DNA from: Galbibacter kalidii | GTDB taxonomy: Bacteria; Bacteroidota; Bacteroidia; Flavobacteriales; Flavobacteriaceae | Direction of reading: 5' to 3' | Length of the DNA: 64,000 nt | Assembly (NCBI RefSeq): GCF_026241135.1 | Contig: NZ_JAPFGA010000004.1 | Coordinates: forward strand, 62,001-126,000 | Shown here: positions 26,887-35,084 of the stretch, piece by piece | Position numbering within the stretch: position 1 is the first letter of the stretch | Layout of the letters: the number at the start of each line of letters is the position of its first letter | Position numbers and translations under genes: made by a program | The notes under the pieces: model-generated | The model's database searches: none | Seen by the model: only the letters and a program-made list of their open reading frames with translations | What the model was told of the DNA's origin: nothing

Positions 26887-28008
26887 ATGAAAAACAACAC
26901 ATATATATTATCAGTTTTGATTCTCTTGCTAATGTTCACGTTTGAAGCATGTAGTGAAAAAAAGGAAAAACCACAATCGGAAGAAAAAGAAGAACCTTTA
27001 AACATCATTCTTATGATTGGTGATGGCATGGGAATCTCACAAATTTCCACTGCCTTTTATTTTGGTGATTCCATCCCTAATTTTGAGCAGTTCTCCAGTA
27101 TTGGTTTTGTAAAAACATCATCGACTAGTCACACCATAACCGATTCAGCTGCAGGAGCATCTGCTTATGCTACGGGCGAAAAAACCTATAATCGTGCAAT
27201 CGGTGTTTCTAAAGATACAGTGGCACTACCTACTATTTTAGAAGATCTGAAAGATGAAGGCTATGGAACTGGTTTGGTCAGTTTGACCACAATAACACAT
27301 GCCACACAGGCGGCTTTTTATGCACATGTGAAGGATCGCGACATGCACGAAGACATAGCGATGGATATGGCAAATGGTAAAGTGGATTTCTTTGCCGGGG
27401 GTGGACTGAAATACTTTGCTGATAGAAGTGATGGTAAGAACTTGTATCAGGAATTGGAGCAAAAAAATTATCATATGGACTCTTTAAAACTGAGTCAGCC
27501 TGATCCGAATAAGAAAAACGGATATTTGCTGGCAGATGAGAGTTTGCCTTCTAAAGTTGAAGGGCGAAAAGATTTTCTGCAAGATGCCACCCGATTAGCT
27601 CTTGATTATTTTGATGCTAAAAAAGAACCTTTCTTCCTGATGGTTGAGGGATCGTATATCGATTGGGCGGGGCATGCAAATGATGATGATATGATGATTC
27701 AGGAAGTGTTGGATTTTGATAAAACCCTAGGCATTGTGTTGGATTATGTGAAGAAAAATCCGAATACATTGTTGGTAGTAACAGCCGACCATGAAACAGG
27801 CGGAACATCTGTCGGAAAACACTATGAAGTAGCTGCTGACGGAAAGAAAACTGAAGTGCCTGAAAAAGTAGCTATTTATTTTAATACTGATCAACATACG
27901 GGAGAATTAATTCCTGTATTTGCCAAAGGAAAAGGAGAGCAGCTATTTTCCGGTATTTATGAAAACAGTATGATTTACCACAAACTAAAACAAATACTCA
28001 AGCAGTAG
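26887..28008 (+). CDS. Alkaline phosphatase, lipoprotein
   Basis: 373 aa. Lipoprotein signal MFTFEAC-SEKKEKPQSE with a charged spacer, so it is likely membrane-anchored. Metal and catalytic motifs of the PhoA superfamily: NIILMIGDGMGISQ, phosphorylated Ser in ITDSAAGASAYATGEKTYNR, FLMVEGSYIDWAGHANDDDM and VVTADHETGGTS, with NTDQHTGELIPVFAKG near the end. The closest relative in the window is the phosphatase half of the fusion at 19987-21768, and both keep the same FTGVYENN/FSGIYENS ending. It hydrolyses phosphate monoesters outside the cytoplasm. The stop is only 4 bases from that of the convergent next gene. Confidence 0.95.
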   Translation: MKNNTYILSVLILLLMFTFEACSEKKEKPQSEEKEEPLNIILMIGDGMGISQISTAFYFGDSIPNFEQFSSIGFVKTSSTSHTITDSAAGASAYATGEKTYNRAIGVSKDTVALPTILEDLKDEGYGTGLVSLTTITHATQAAFYAHVKDRDMHEDIAMDMANGKVDFFAGGGLKYFADRSDGKNLYQELEQKNYHMDSLKLSQPDPNKKNGYLLADESLPSKVEGRKDFLQDATRLALDYFDAKKEPFFLMVEGSYIDWAGHANDDDMMIQEVLDFDKTLGIVLDYVKKNPNTLLVVTADHETGGTSVGKHYEVAADGKKTEVPEKVAIYFNTDQHTGELIPVFAKGKGEQLFSGIYENSMIYHKLKQILKQ

Positions 28009-28012
28009 TTGC

Positions 28013-29074
28013 TTACTGAACTGACTGCCCGTAGTTGAAATTCGGATCCAGTTTATGTGCCTTCATCCCGATTCGGAAAATGGCATAGGTAACATTTTTA
28101 AAAGGATCGTGGTAATTTCCGGAAAGCAGGTCAGTATTGCTTACATGAGCCGGGACGAGTTTACCGTAAGTGGGATAGTAGTATGCATTGGCGTTGATGA
28201 GGGTTTTGAAATCCCTTCCTCTGGCGAGAACGCAAAATCCGGGGGATAGGGAACCAATGCGAACGCGTTCACTCCCGCCGGTATATTCGTCCTTGGCTTT
28301 TTTTGAAAGAGCCAATCGCAAAGGTCTGCTTTTAAAAAGCACTTCCGGTTTTGATCGGTTTAGTTTATTTAAAAGTTCGTCGATGAGGTTAATGGCAGTA
28401 TTTGTTATAGCAGGGAATCCAATGGCAGAAGTGAAGGCTGTTCCTGTATCCGATTTTAAAAATTTAAAAATGCGTTGCCACCACCTTGGTTCTAGGTGTT
28501 TGACCACTTCAAAGGTCATTTTGGCCAAACCACCCGGAATTTCAATCGGTCGGTTTCCGAAGGCTTGTTTAAAATCGGTTTTAAGGTCCCTGGGTTCTAC
28601 GGGTTTCTTTTTAATTTGATTATAGAGATCCAAACCGGCAGCAATGCTCCAAAAAGCTGCGTCAAAATATTTGTCGGAGGAGTTTTCATCCTTTCCAATG
28701 TTGATCCGCATCGTAGCCCGTGTTTTTTTATCCACTTCTACATCTTTTCCGATATGAAAAGACTGCATTTCCATGCTCATGAGAATATCCGGTTCTTCTT
28801 TCGAGCCGTCGATAAGTGGGGTGACCTCAGAAGATTCAAATACAGGGGCACCCTCTTCCTTATTTGATAATTGAAAAACAATAAACTGATTGCTCAGCTC
28901 ACTTTCATTGATGATCTTACCGTCTTTTTGACTAAAAGCGATGGTACCACGACTATTGGGCAGTTGATAAGCCGCCAAATCGGGGTTTTTAACCGCTTTC
29001 TGAAGCGTTTTTGCTTCCCCCGAAATAAATTCAGGGCTTATAATATCATCTTGGTGGAATTCAAATGGTTTCAT
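28013..29074 (-). CDS. Hypothetical protein of unknown family
   Basis: 353 aa, no signal peptide, no membrane segment, no family recognised. Visible features: N-terminal MKPFEFHQDDIISPEFISGE, a segment with many charged residues (KDVEVDKKTRATMRINIGKD), a tryptophan pair (EPRWWQRIFKFLKS) followed by a weakly hydrophobic GTAFTSAIGFPAITNTAINL, and a C-terminal domain with SPGFCVLARGRDFKTLINAN and YYYPTYGKLVP. A perfect -7 element TATCTTTG reads on the minus strand at 29114-29107, suggesting its own promoter. It stands alone in an accessory region. The long uninterrupted frame supports a real gene; the function is open. Confidence 0.7.
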   Translation of the reverse strand: MKPFEFHQDDIISPEFISGEAKTLQKAVKNPDLAAYQLPNSRGTIAFSQKDGKIINESELSNQFIVFQLSNKEEGAPVFESSEVTPLIDGSKEEPDILMSMEMQSFHIGKDVEVDKKTRATMRINIGKDENSSDKYFDAAFWSIAAGLDLYNQIKKKPVEPRDLKTDFKQAFGNRPIEIPGGLAKMTFEVVKHLEPRWWQRIFKFLKSDTGTAFTSAIGFPAITNTAINLIDELLNKLNRSKPEVLFKSRPLRLALSKKAKDEYTGGSERVRIGSLSPGFCVLARGRDFKTLINANAYYYPTYGKLVPAHVSNTDLLSGNYHDPFKNVTYAIFRIGMKAHKLDPNFNYGQSVQ

Positions 29075-29168
29075 GGTCTGCCTATTTTAAAAAATGAGGG
29101 GTTACTCAAAGATAATGGATATAAAATAAAATCTAAATGGAAATTCTTTCAACTTTGAGAAGATAAAC

Positions 29169-29191
29169 AGATTTTACTTCCGCAAAGTCAG
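29169..29191. repeat. GATTTTACTTCCGCAAAATC-type repeat, copy 1
   Basis: Short hairpin repeat (GATTTT / AAAATC arms around ACTTCCGC); this copy has one changed base in the second arm. Copies 2 and 3 are at 29911-29932 and 30544-30566, on both sides of the toxin-antitoxin genes. Confidence 0.6.
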
Positions 29192-29596
29192 GAGTCCCGA
29201 AATTCCTGAGCTATTGCTGCCGATAATTATCGGGATTAGTTTCCACAAACATTAGACTTCCAAAATAAATTACCCTTTTAAGAATTTGCACTCTATTATA
29301 TCACTTGCTGTTGTTGCTCTGAATTTATAACTACCAAAGACAAGAATAAAATTTTCAATTCCGCTATTGCGGGAAATTGCCCAAATTGCACTTTATTGCC
29401 TCGAAATACAAATAAGGATTTTTAATACTGTAAAAAATCCAAATCTTATTTTTGACAGAATTTTCTTATATAAAACCTTGTTTATTCCTGTAGTTAAGAG
29501 AGAGTTTCCCCATATCAACCCCTAGGATACCCCATAGATAAGCCATTACATGTACTAAAACAGTGTTTTTTTATCCATAAAATATCCGCAATTGCT

Positions 29597-29641
29597 GATA
29601 GTGTGGAAATGTTTTCCGTGCAGTGTATTATTCATGCACTG
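29597..29641 (-). repeat. Two-hairpin 3'-end element, copy 1
   Basis: GATAGTGTGGAAATGTTTTC continuing CGTGCAGTGTATTATTCATG-CACTG. One hairpin is GGAAA/TTTCC, the other GTGCA/TGCAC. It lies 23 bases beyond the stop of the small minus-strand gene. Copies at 42398-42441 and 63693-63736 also follow minus-strand genes. Confidence 0.7.
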
Positions 29642-29664
29642 TTTATAAATGGGATATATAGTTG

Positions 29665-29850
29665 TTAGAGCTTAGTTTTATAAAGAATATACAAAGCAAT
29701 AAAATATAGGGATACAAAGAGGATCAGGGTTTTCGTGTTTATTTTAAAGGATGCCCACTCCATAGTAGAAGTTGAGGTTTTATCAACTCCAAAAATGTAT
29801 ATCAACACAAAAAATAGAATGGTAATTATTAAAAAGTATACTTTTTTCAT
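29665..29850 (-). CDS. Small two-helix membrane protein, hypothetical
   Basis: 61 aa: two hydrophobic segments (YFLIITILFFVLIYIFGV, residues about 5-22; LILFVSLYFIALYILY, about 43-58) with a short polar loop between. No family recognised. The membrane-protein pattern, the ATG start and the position just ahead of the same 3' element that follows dNK and purK support a real gene. It lies beside the toxin-antitoxin pair but does not overlap it. Confidence 0.5.
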   Translation of the reverse strand: MKKVYFLIITILFFVLIYIFGVDKTSTSTMEWASFKINTKTLILFVSLYFIALYILYKTKL

Positions 29851-29910
29851 TTTAGCTTTTTATTCTGTTGCTCTACTCCTCGAAGTCGCCCGACTTCGAG
29901 CAAATGAACC

Positions 29911-29932
29911 GGTTTTACTTCCGCAAAATGAG
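29911..29932. repeat. GATTTTACTTCCGCAAAATC-type repeat, copy 2
   Basis: GGTTTTACTTCCGCAAAATG. Immediately before it, 29879-29900 is a perfect 10-bp hairpin (CTCGAAGTCG, CC, CGACTTCGAG). Both lie between the small membrane protein and the toxin gene. Confidence 0.6.
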
Positions 29933-29951
29933 AAGGAATTTTCGGATTTGA

Positions 29952-30254
29952 TTAATATTCTAAAGGTTCTTTTATGGCATAACGCACCCGAATAATAAAT
30001 ACAGTTTCTTTTTCAATAAGATAGGATATTCTATAAGAGTGTTTTTCGTAAGCTCTAATATTCCCTTTATTGTTTTGTTTGAGCGTATCTAATTTATAAA
30101 TCTCCGGATTTGTAGCTAATATTGAAGTCGATTCGTAAATTTCTGTAATAATTCGTGTTGTGATTTCAACCGATTCGGATTGTTCTAATAGGTCTAAGAA
30201 AGCTTCGTGTAGTTCTGCATCAGCTTGATGTGTCCAAATTATTGTTTTGTCCAT
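29952..30254 (-). CDS. RelE/ParE-family toxin of a type II toxin-antitoxin pair
   Basis: 100 aa. The fold pattern fits ParE/RelE: N-terminal beta strand IIWTHQADAELHEAF, two helices, then NIRAYEKHSYRISYLIEKETVFIIRVRYA, the conserved strand with the YRISY and IIRVRY motifs. The family acts on gyrase (ParE) or on mRNA at the ribosome (RelE); which one applies cannot be told by eye. Its start overlaps the end of the antitoxin gene by 16 bases, so the two are translationally coupled with the antitoxin first, the usual order. Confidence 0.85.
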   Translation of the reverse strand: MDKTIIWTHQADAELHEAFLDLLEQSESVEITTRIITEIYESTSILATNPEIYKLDTLKQNNKGNIRAYEKHSYRISYLIEKETVFIIRVRYAIKEPLEY

Positions 30255-30475
30255 TGCTTGATACGTTCTCCCATTTCTTTATGAGTGTAAACTTTCCCAC
30301 TTTCTATTTGCTTAATAGACGCATCAATTTCGTTGTTGTATTGCTCGATACTAATACGGTCTGACGATACTTTTTCTCTGTACTTCAACATATTCTTAAA
30401 AACTTTGATTAAAGTAGGATCTTTTACTTTATCCAGTTCTTGGTGTATCCATTTTAAATCGGCTTGTAAATCCAT
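30239..30475 (-). CDS. Antitoxin of the RelE/ParE pair
   Basis: 78 aa, highly charged and helical (LKWIHQELDKVKDPTLIKVF, SIEQYNNEIDASIKQIESGK, HKEMGERIKQWTKQ). This size and the C-terminal motif with a helix that wraps around the toxin resemble the antitoxins paired with flavobacterial ParE proteins. No ribbon-helix-helix segment is obvious. It is probably the first gene of the module; its product would neutralise the toxin and repress the operon. Confidence 0.8.
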   Translation of the reverse strand: MDLQADLKWIHQELDKVKDPTLIKVFKNMLKYREKVSSDRISIEQYNNEIDASIKQIESGKVYTHKEMGERIKQWTKQ

Positions 30476-30543
30476 AATGATGATCCTTTAGATATTGTAA
30501 AGATACAATTTATGTTCAATATGTTTAGTTTGTACAAGCGCAT

Positions 30544-30566
30544 AGATTTTACTTCCATAAAATCAG
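30544..30566. repeat. GATTTTACTTCCGCAAAATC-type repeat, copy 3
   Basis: AGATTTTACTTCCATAAAAT followed by CAG, 69 bases upstream of the antitoxin start. With copies 1 and 2 it brackets the toxin-antitoxin genes. Confidence 0.6.
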
Positions 30567-30593
30567 CCCCGAAGCTTCAGGATGCGGAACAAG

Positions 30594-30626
30594 TCCCCCT
30601 CCCTTGGGGAGGAGCTAAGGGTGGGC
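30594..30626. repeat. CCCCTCC...GGAGGGG repeat
   Basis: TCCCCCTCCCTTGGGGAGGA with the usual GCTAAGGGTGGG continuation. It abuts the 3' end of the nucleoside transporter gene. Relatives are at 38799, 44774, 54886 and 59437. Confidence 0.75.
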
Positions 30627-30629
30627 TTT

Positions 30630-32309
30630 TCACCCAATAATCATCCCCGCAATAGTCGCAGAAAGTAAGGAAGCCAGGGAACCACCCAAAACAGCTCTCA
30701 TCCCAAATTCAGACAAGGTTGTTCGCTGCCCCGGCGCCAAAGAGCCAATACCACCGATTTGAATCCCGATGGAAGCAAAATTGGCAAATCCGCAGAGCAT
30801 ATAGGTCGCCATGATAACCGATTTGTTGTATGTAAAGTGTGTAATGCTGCTCATGTTTTTTAATTCGGCTAACTGTATATAACCTACAAATTCACTAGCA
30901 GCCAGTTTAATTCCGAGTAATTGTCCCATAAGCATCATATCTTCCTTGGCAACACCGATCAGCCACATGAGAGGAGCAAACACAAAACCAAGAATGGACT
31001 CCAAAGAGAATTTTTCATAGGGAGTATTGTCTGCCAAAACAGAATTGAGCGTAGTAAAATCACCTATCCAGCCCAAAACATGATTGATCATAGCAATAAA
31101 AGCGACAAAAACTAATAACATCGCTCCTACATTTGCGGCCAGTTTTAACCCTTCGGTAGTTCCGTTAGCAATGGCATCCAGGATATTGGCGCCTATTTTA
31201 TCTGATGAAACTTCAACATTGGTGTCTATTTTTTCTTGCTGCGGATAGAGCATTTTGGAAATAACAATTGCTCCGGGAGCGGCCATTACAGATGCGGCCA
31301 ATAAGTGTTTTGCAAATTGAAGGCGAAGTTCGGGATCGTTACCCCCGAGGAAACCAATATAGGCAGCCAACACCCCACCGGCGACAGTAGCCATACCGCC
31401 TATCATCACCAATAAGATCTCTGATCTTGTCATGCGTTCCAAATAGGCCTTGATCATCAAGGGGGATTCCGTTTGCCCCAAGAAAATATTTCCGGCAACA
31501 GATAAACTTTCAGATCCGGAGATACCCAAAAGCTTTGTAAGTGCCCACGCCATACCTTTCACCACAATTTGAATGATACCCAAATAGAACAATACCGATG
31601 TGAGTGCTGAAAAGAAAATAATGGTCGGTAGTATTTGGAATACGAATATAAATCCGTAACTGTCTTCATTCATCATATCACCCAAAAGGAATTCGCTTCC
31701 GGCCTTGGTGAAATCGAGGATCAAGACAAAAATACCTCCAATCCACTCAAAAATACTTTGAACAAAGGATATTTCGAGTACGCCAATGGCCAAAATCAAC
31801 TGTACAGCCAGTCCTATCCCTACGGTTTTCCAGTTAATACCTTTTTTGTTGCTGCTGAATACAAAAGCGATGAGGAGTAAGCACAGCATACCTACAATAC
31901 CTCGTATAAGACTTTGAAAACTGAATCCCTGACTGGGGATAAGTGAAGCAGTATCAATTATTGTGTTATCTTCATCGTTCTTCTGGGAAACCTGAAAATG
32001 AAGCGCGGTTTCTTGATTTTTAAGTACAAGTGTAGAGTCTGTAAGCGTATTTACCTTAAACCTTTCAATACTATCAGCAGGGATGTCGAAATAAAAGATG
32101 AGGTTGTTGTTTTGATAGATGTAACTCCCTTTGAAACGCTCTTCGTTTTTGTTGAAACTGAAATCCCCATTTTTAAAACTGAGCTCTTTGATAGAGGAAG
32201 TGGTCGGGTTGTCTTTGGATAATTCCCAGTTTTTTTGGATAGACTGGGCATTTAAAAACAAGGCTGTAAAACATAAAGCCAGGAGTAGAGATAGTTTTTT
32301 TTTCAACAC
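30630..32309 (-). CDS. NupC-type concentrative nucleoside transporter with an N-terminal extracytoplasmic domain
   Basis: 559 aa. A cleavable signal peptide (MLKKKLSLLLALCFTALFLN-AQ) and about 110 residues of a lipocalin-like beta-rich domain (IKELSFKNGDFSFNKNEERFKGSYIYQNN) precede the membrane part. From about residue 130, helices and CNT motifs follow: VAGNIFLGQTESPLMIKAYL (substrate-binding GQTE region), GGMATVAGGVLAAYIGFLGG, HLLAASVMAAPGAIVISKML, YMLCGFANFASIGIQIGGIG. CNT proteins import nucleosides with H+ or Na+. The extra outer domain is not part of E. coli NupC. It belongs to a minus-strand run with the nuclease and etfAB, and thyA lies further along on the same strand. Confidence 0.9.
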   Translation of the reverse strand: MLKKKLSLLLALCFTALFLNAQSIQKNWELSKDNPTTSSIKELSFKNGDFSFNKNEERFKGSYIYQNNNLIFYFDIPADSIERFKVNTLTDSTLVLKNQETALHFQVSQKNDEDNTIIDTASLIPSQGFSFQSLIRGIVGMLCLLLIAFVFSSNKKGINWKTVGIGLAVQLILAIGVLEISFVQSIFEWIGGIFVLILDFTKAGSEFLLGDMMNEDSYGFIFVFQILPTIIFFSALTSVLFYLGIIQIVVKGMAWALTKLLGISGSESLSVAGNIFLGQTESPLMIKAYLERMTRSEILLVMIGGMATVAGGVLAAYIGFLGGNDPELRLQFAKHLLAASVMAAPGAIVISKMLYPQQEKIDTNVEVSSDKIGANILDAIANGTTEGLKLAANVGAMLLVFVAFIAMINHVLGWIGDFTTLNSVLADNTPYEKFSLESILGFVFAPLMWLIGVAKEDMMLMGQLLGIKLAASEFVGYIQLAELKNMSSITHFTYNKSVIMATYMLCGFANFASIGIQIGGIGSLAPGQRTTLSEFGMRAVLGGSLASLLSATIAGMIIG

Positions 32310-32365
32310 GTTTACACGTTTTTGTTTAACAAAATGCTAATTTGGTTACGGTTGGTTGCACAGCG

Positions 32366-32998
32366 TTATTTTTGTTCTCTTTTGGAGATTTCATCCCTGA
32401 TCTTGGCCGCTTTTTCATAGTCCTCGTTGGAGACGGCTCCGTCAAGCATTTTATACAATTCTTGTAGTGAATATGTTTTGTATGAAATGTCGCTTTTTTT
32501 GGGTTTTTCTTCAGTACTCAACACTTCATCTACGATAATACTTTCTTCTTGATCTTCATTTTCTTCCTTCTCTTCTTTTGAGGAAAACTTGAGATAGATG
32601 CCGGCTTTATCCAATATGTTTTTATATGTAAAGATTGGTGCGTTGAATCGGAGGGCAAGGGCAATAGCATCACTGGTCCTGGCATCGATGATCTCTTCGA
32701 TTTTATCGCGCTCACAAATAATACTCGAATAGAAAACCCCATCGACCAATTTATGGATAATTACCTGTTTGACCACAATGTCAAAACGGTCGGCAAAACT
32801 TTTAAAAAGATCGTGTGTCAACGGCCTTGGCGGTTTTATCTCTTTTTCTAATGCTATGGCAATAGATTGTGCCTCAAAAGCCCCAATTACGATAGGGAGT
32901 TTTCGTTCACCATCAACTTCGTTCAAAATTAAAGCGTAAGCACCATTTTGAGTTTGGCTATATGAAATTCCTTTTATGTTTAATCTGACTAAACTCAT
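32366..32998 (-). CDS. Bifunctional nuclease (DUF151) with UVR motif
   Basis: 210 aa. Residues 1-130 match the bifunctional nuclease (BFN/DUF151) domain: LNEVDGERKLPIVIGAFEAQ, IALEKEIKPPRPLTHDLFKS, GVFYSSIICERDKIEEIDAR-like segment, DAIALALRFNAPIFTYKNIL. A glutamate-rich linker leads to a C-terminal UVR motif (LYKMLDGAVSNEDYEKAAKI), used in UvrB/C for protein contact. The domain has RNase and DNase activity in characterised members. A strong terminator at 33017 separates it from etfA. Confidence 0.93.
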   Translation of the reverse strand: MSLVRLNIKGISYSQTQNGAYALILNEVDGERKLPIVIGAFEAQSIAIALEKEIKPPRPLTHDLFKSFADRFDIVVKQVIIHKLVDGVFYSSIICERDKIEEIIDARTSDAIALALRFNAPIFTYKNILDKAGIYLKFSSKEEKEENEDQEESIIVDEVLSTEEKPKKSDISYKTYSLQELYKMLDGAVSNEDYEKAAKIRDEISKREQK

Positions 32999-33006
32999 AC
33001 ATCATC

Positions 33007-33064
33007 TAAAAATAGCAAGGGCTGTCTGAATCATTGGGCTTATCCCAAAATTCAGACAGCCCTT
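33007..33064 (-). terminator. Terminator after etfBA
   Basis: 15-bp perfect stem AAGGGCTGTCTGAAT / ATTCAGACAGCCCTT (33017-33031, 33050-33064) with a nested TTGGG/CCCAA pairing in the loop; on the minus strand GCTATTTTT follows. It lies 21 bases after the etfA stop. Confidence 0.85.
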
Positions 33065-33085
33065 CCGGGCACAATTTAACAAAAA

Positions 33086-34054
33086 TTATGCGTTATTTGC
33101 CTTAAATTCCTTCAATTTTTCGATTAACTGTGGTACCACTTCAAAGGCATCTCCAACCACACCATAATCTGCTGCCTTGAAGAATGGAGCTTCCGGGTCG
33201 TTGTTGATCACGAGTTTTACCTTGGATGCGTTGATCCCGGCCAAGTGCTGAATAGCTCCTGAAATCCCGATAGCGACATAAAGATTGGCTGCTACAGGCT
33301 TTCCAGTTTGTCCAACGTGTTCGCCATGAGGTCTCCATCCCATATCCGATACCGGTTTGGAACATGCGGTAGCCGCTCCGAGTACATCGGCCAATTCTTC
33401 GACCATGCCCCAGTTTTCGGGTCCTTTTAATCCGCGACCACCAGAAACTACGATTTCTGCATCGGCTATGGTTACTTTTCCGCTTACTTTGTCTATTGAA
33501 GCCACTTCTGTAGAGAAATCGGCATCGTTTAATGCCGGGGAAAAGTCTTCGGCAGTGGACGTAGCACTATTTTCTTTGAGTCCAAAGGCATTTTTAGAAA
33601 GTCCGATAAGTTTTACATCCGTAGTGATTTCAGTGATATTGAAAGCCTTATTGGTGAAAGCAGTCCTTTTCACTTTAAATGGACTTTCGCTTTCAGGCAA
33701 AGCAACAACATTAGAAGCATAACCGGCTTCAAGGTTGATAGCAAGTACAGGAGCCATGAATTTGGCGTCGGCGCTGGAACTTACCACGACAACCTTACTA
33801 CCTTCTTTTTCGGCGGCTTGTTTTAACACATCGGCATAAGCTTTGGCGTTGAAATTGTTGAGTTTATCATTTTTTACAGAAAGTACCTTGTCAACCCCAT
33901 ATTTTCCCAATTCGCTGGTGTCATCGGCATTGATGGCTACGGCAGTAACCGTTGTACTTATCATATCAGCCACTCCTTTAGCGTAAGAAGCGACTTCAAA
34001 TGCTGTTTTTTTGAATTTTCCGTTTTCCGTTTCAGTATAAACAAGAACAGACAT
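33086..34054 (-). CDS. etfA: Electron transfer flavoprotein subunit alpha
   Basis: 322 aa, normal length. The C-terminal FAD-binding domain is clear: IVVSGGRGLKGPENWGMVEE, ACSKPVSDMGWRPHGEHVGQ, TGKPVAANLYVAIGISGAIQHLAG and INNDPEAPFFKAADYGVVGD. With EtfB it passes electrons from acyl-CoA and other dehydrogenases to the quinone pool. It follows etfB by 114 bases on the same strand. Confidence 0.97.
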   Translation of the reverse strand: MSVLVYTETENGKFKKTAFEVASYAKGVADMISTTVTAVAINADDTSELGKYGVDKVLSVKNDKLNNFNAKAYADVLKQAAEKEGSKVVVVSSSADAKFMAPVLAINLEAGYASNVVALPESESPFKVKRTAFTNKAFNITEITTDVKLIGLSKNAFGLKENSATSTAEDFSPALNDADFSTEVASIDKVSGKVTIADAEIVVSGGRGLKGPENWGMVEELADVLGAATACSKPVSDMGWRPHGEHVGQTGKPVAANLYVAIGISGAIQHLAGINASKVKLVINNDPEAPFFKAADYGVVGDAFEVVPQLIEKLKEFKANNA

Positions 34055-34168
34055 ATATTTTTGAGTTAAAAGTTATGAAGTTGAAAATTTAAAAGTGACG
34101 CTTTGGTAAGTTACTCTTCTTAGTTAACTACGTCATATCTTCTTATTTCAAACTTCGTATTTCTAATT

Positions 34169-34909
34169 TTATATTACTTTGGCTTCGTTGTGAAGTAAGT
34201 TTACCAGTTCGTCCAGATTATCAGGCGAAACAAGTTTTACCTCTCCTTTTGGCGCCGGTTTTTCAAACTTTACTGCTTGAGTGGTGTTGGCACTATCGGT
34301 AGGTTCTACTACATTCAAGGTTTTTTTACGGGCCATCATAATACCACGCATGTTTGGGATTTTAAGGTCGCTTTCTTCAACCAAACCTTTTTGTCCGCCG
34401 ATAACTAGCGGCAATGTGGTTTTAAGGGTTTCTTTCCCACCGTCTATTTCACGGATGGCAGTAGCGTTTTCACCTTCAACTTCCAAACCGATACAATTGT
34501 TTACATAATTGGCGTTGGTCAATGTAGCCAACATGCCGGGTACCATACCCCCGTTGTAGTCTATGGATTCCCTTCCGGCGATAACCAAATCGTAATCTTT
34601 GGCGATTTCAGCAAGTTGTTTGGCAACAAAAAAACCATCGGTTGGTTTTGCGTTAATCCTAATAGCCTCGTCGGCTCCTATGGCCAAAGCTTTTCTAAGG
34701 GTGGGTTCGGTCTCAGCTTCACCAACACTGACCACAGTAACGGTAGCGCCTTGTTTCTCTTTGAACCACATAGCACGTGTTAAACCAAATTCGTCATTCG
34801 GATTTATAACAAATTGCACACCATTTGTATCAAACTTGGTGTCTCCATCAGTAAAATTTATCTTTGATGTAGTGTCTGGCACATGGCTAATACACACTAA
34901 TATCTTCAT
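34169..34909 (-). CDS. etfB: Electron transfer flavoprotein subunit beta
   Basis: 246 aa. Signatures: MKILVCISHVPDTTSKINF, FVINPNDEFGLTRAMWFKEK, DLVIAGRESIDYNGGMVPGM, LPLVIGGQKGLVEESDLKIP and NMRGIMMARKKTL, the recognition-loop and AMP-binding regions of EtfB. It is the first gene of the etfBA unit and is divergent from pdhB; the 175-base gap between them must hold both promoters. Confidence 0.97.
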   Translation of the reverse strand: MKILVCISHVPDTTSKINFTDGDTKFDTNGVQFVINPNDEFGLTRAMWFKEKQGATVTVVSVGEAETEPTLRKALAIGADEAIRINAKPTDGFFVAKQLAEIAKDYDLVIAGRESIDYNGGMVPGMLATLTNANYVNNCIGLEVEGENATAIREIDGGKETLKTTLPLVIGGQKGLVEESDLKIPNMRGIMMARKKTLNVVEPTDSANTTQAVKFEKPAPKGEVKLVSPDNLDELVNLLHNEAKVI

Positions 34910-35010
34910 ATTTCAGGTATTTTATTGTGATTTTAATAAATGTGCTACGAAGATACTGATATTTTATAAAATATGCTATGCGCGCATAATATTTTTTTAT
35001 TCAAATCTTC

Positions 35011-35042
35011 TTGAAATAGTTATTTTAGAATTACTATTTTTG
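35011..35042 (+). promoter_or_regulatory. Consensus Bacteroidota promoter of pdhB
   Basis: TTG (35011-35013), 21 bases, TATTTTTG (35035-35042), 42 bases before the pdhB ATG. Confidence 0.75.
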
Positions 35043-35084
35043 CTATGCCAAAAAAAGGACTAAAATAATATCAATATAAAATAG

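Larger units (their letters stand above)
29075..29664. other. 590-base intergenic region with hairpin repeats
   Basis: No gene seen. It holds the promoter of the minus-strand hypothetical gene at its left edge, a GATTTTACTTCC repeat (29169-29191), a small hairpin CCGCTATTGCGG near 29362, and a copy of the GGAAATGTTTTCC / CGTGC...GCACG element (29597-29641). Two similar words (AATTTGCACTCTATT near 29284 and AAATTGCACTTTATT near 29383) hint at a decayed internal repeat. Confidence 0.5.

Noticed and set aside
29735-29995. Plus-strand 86-aa frame opposite the small membrane protein
   Set aside because: It runs through hairpin repeats and into the toxin gene's opposite strand, and it has no family features.
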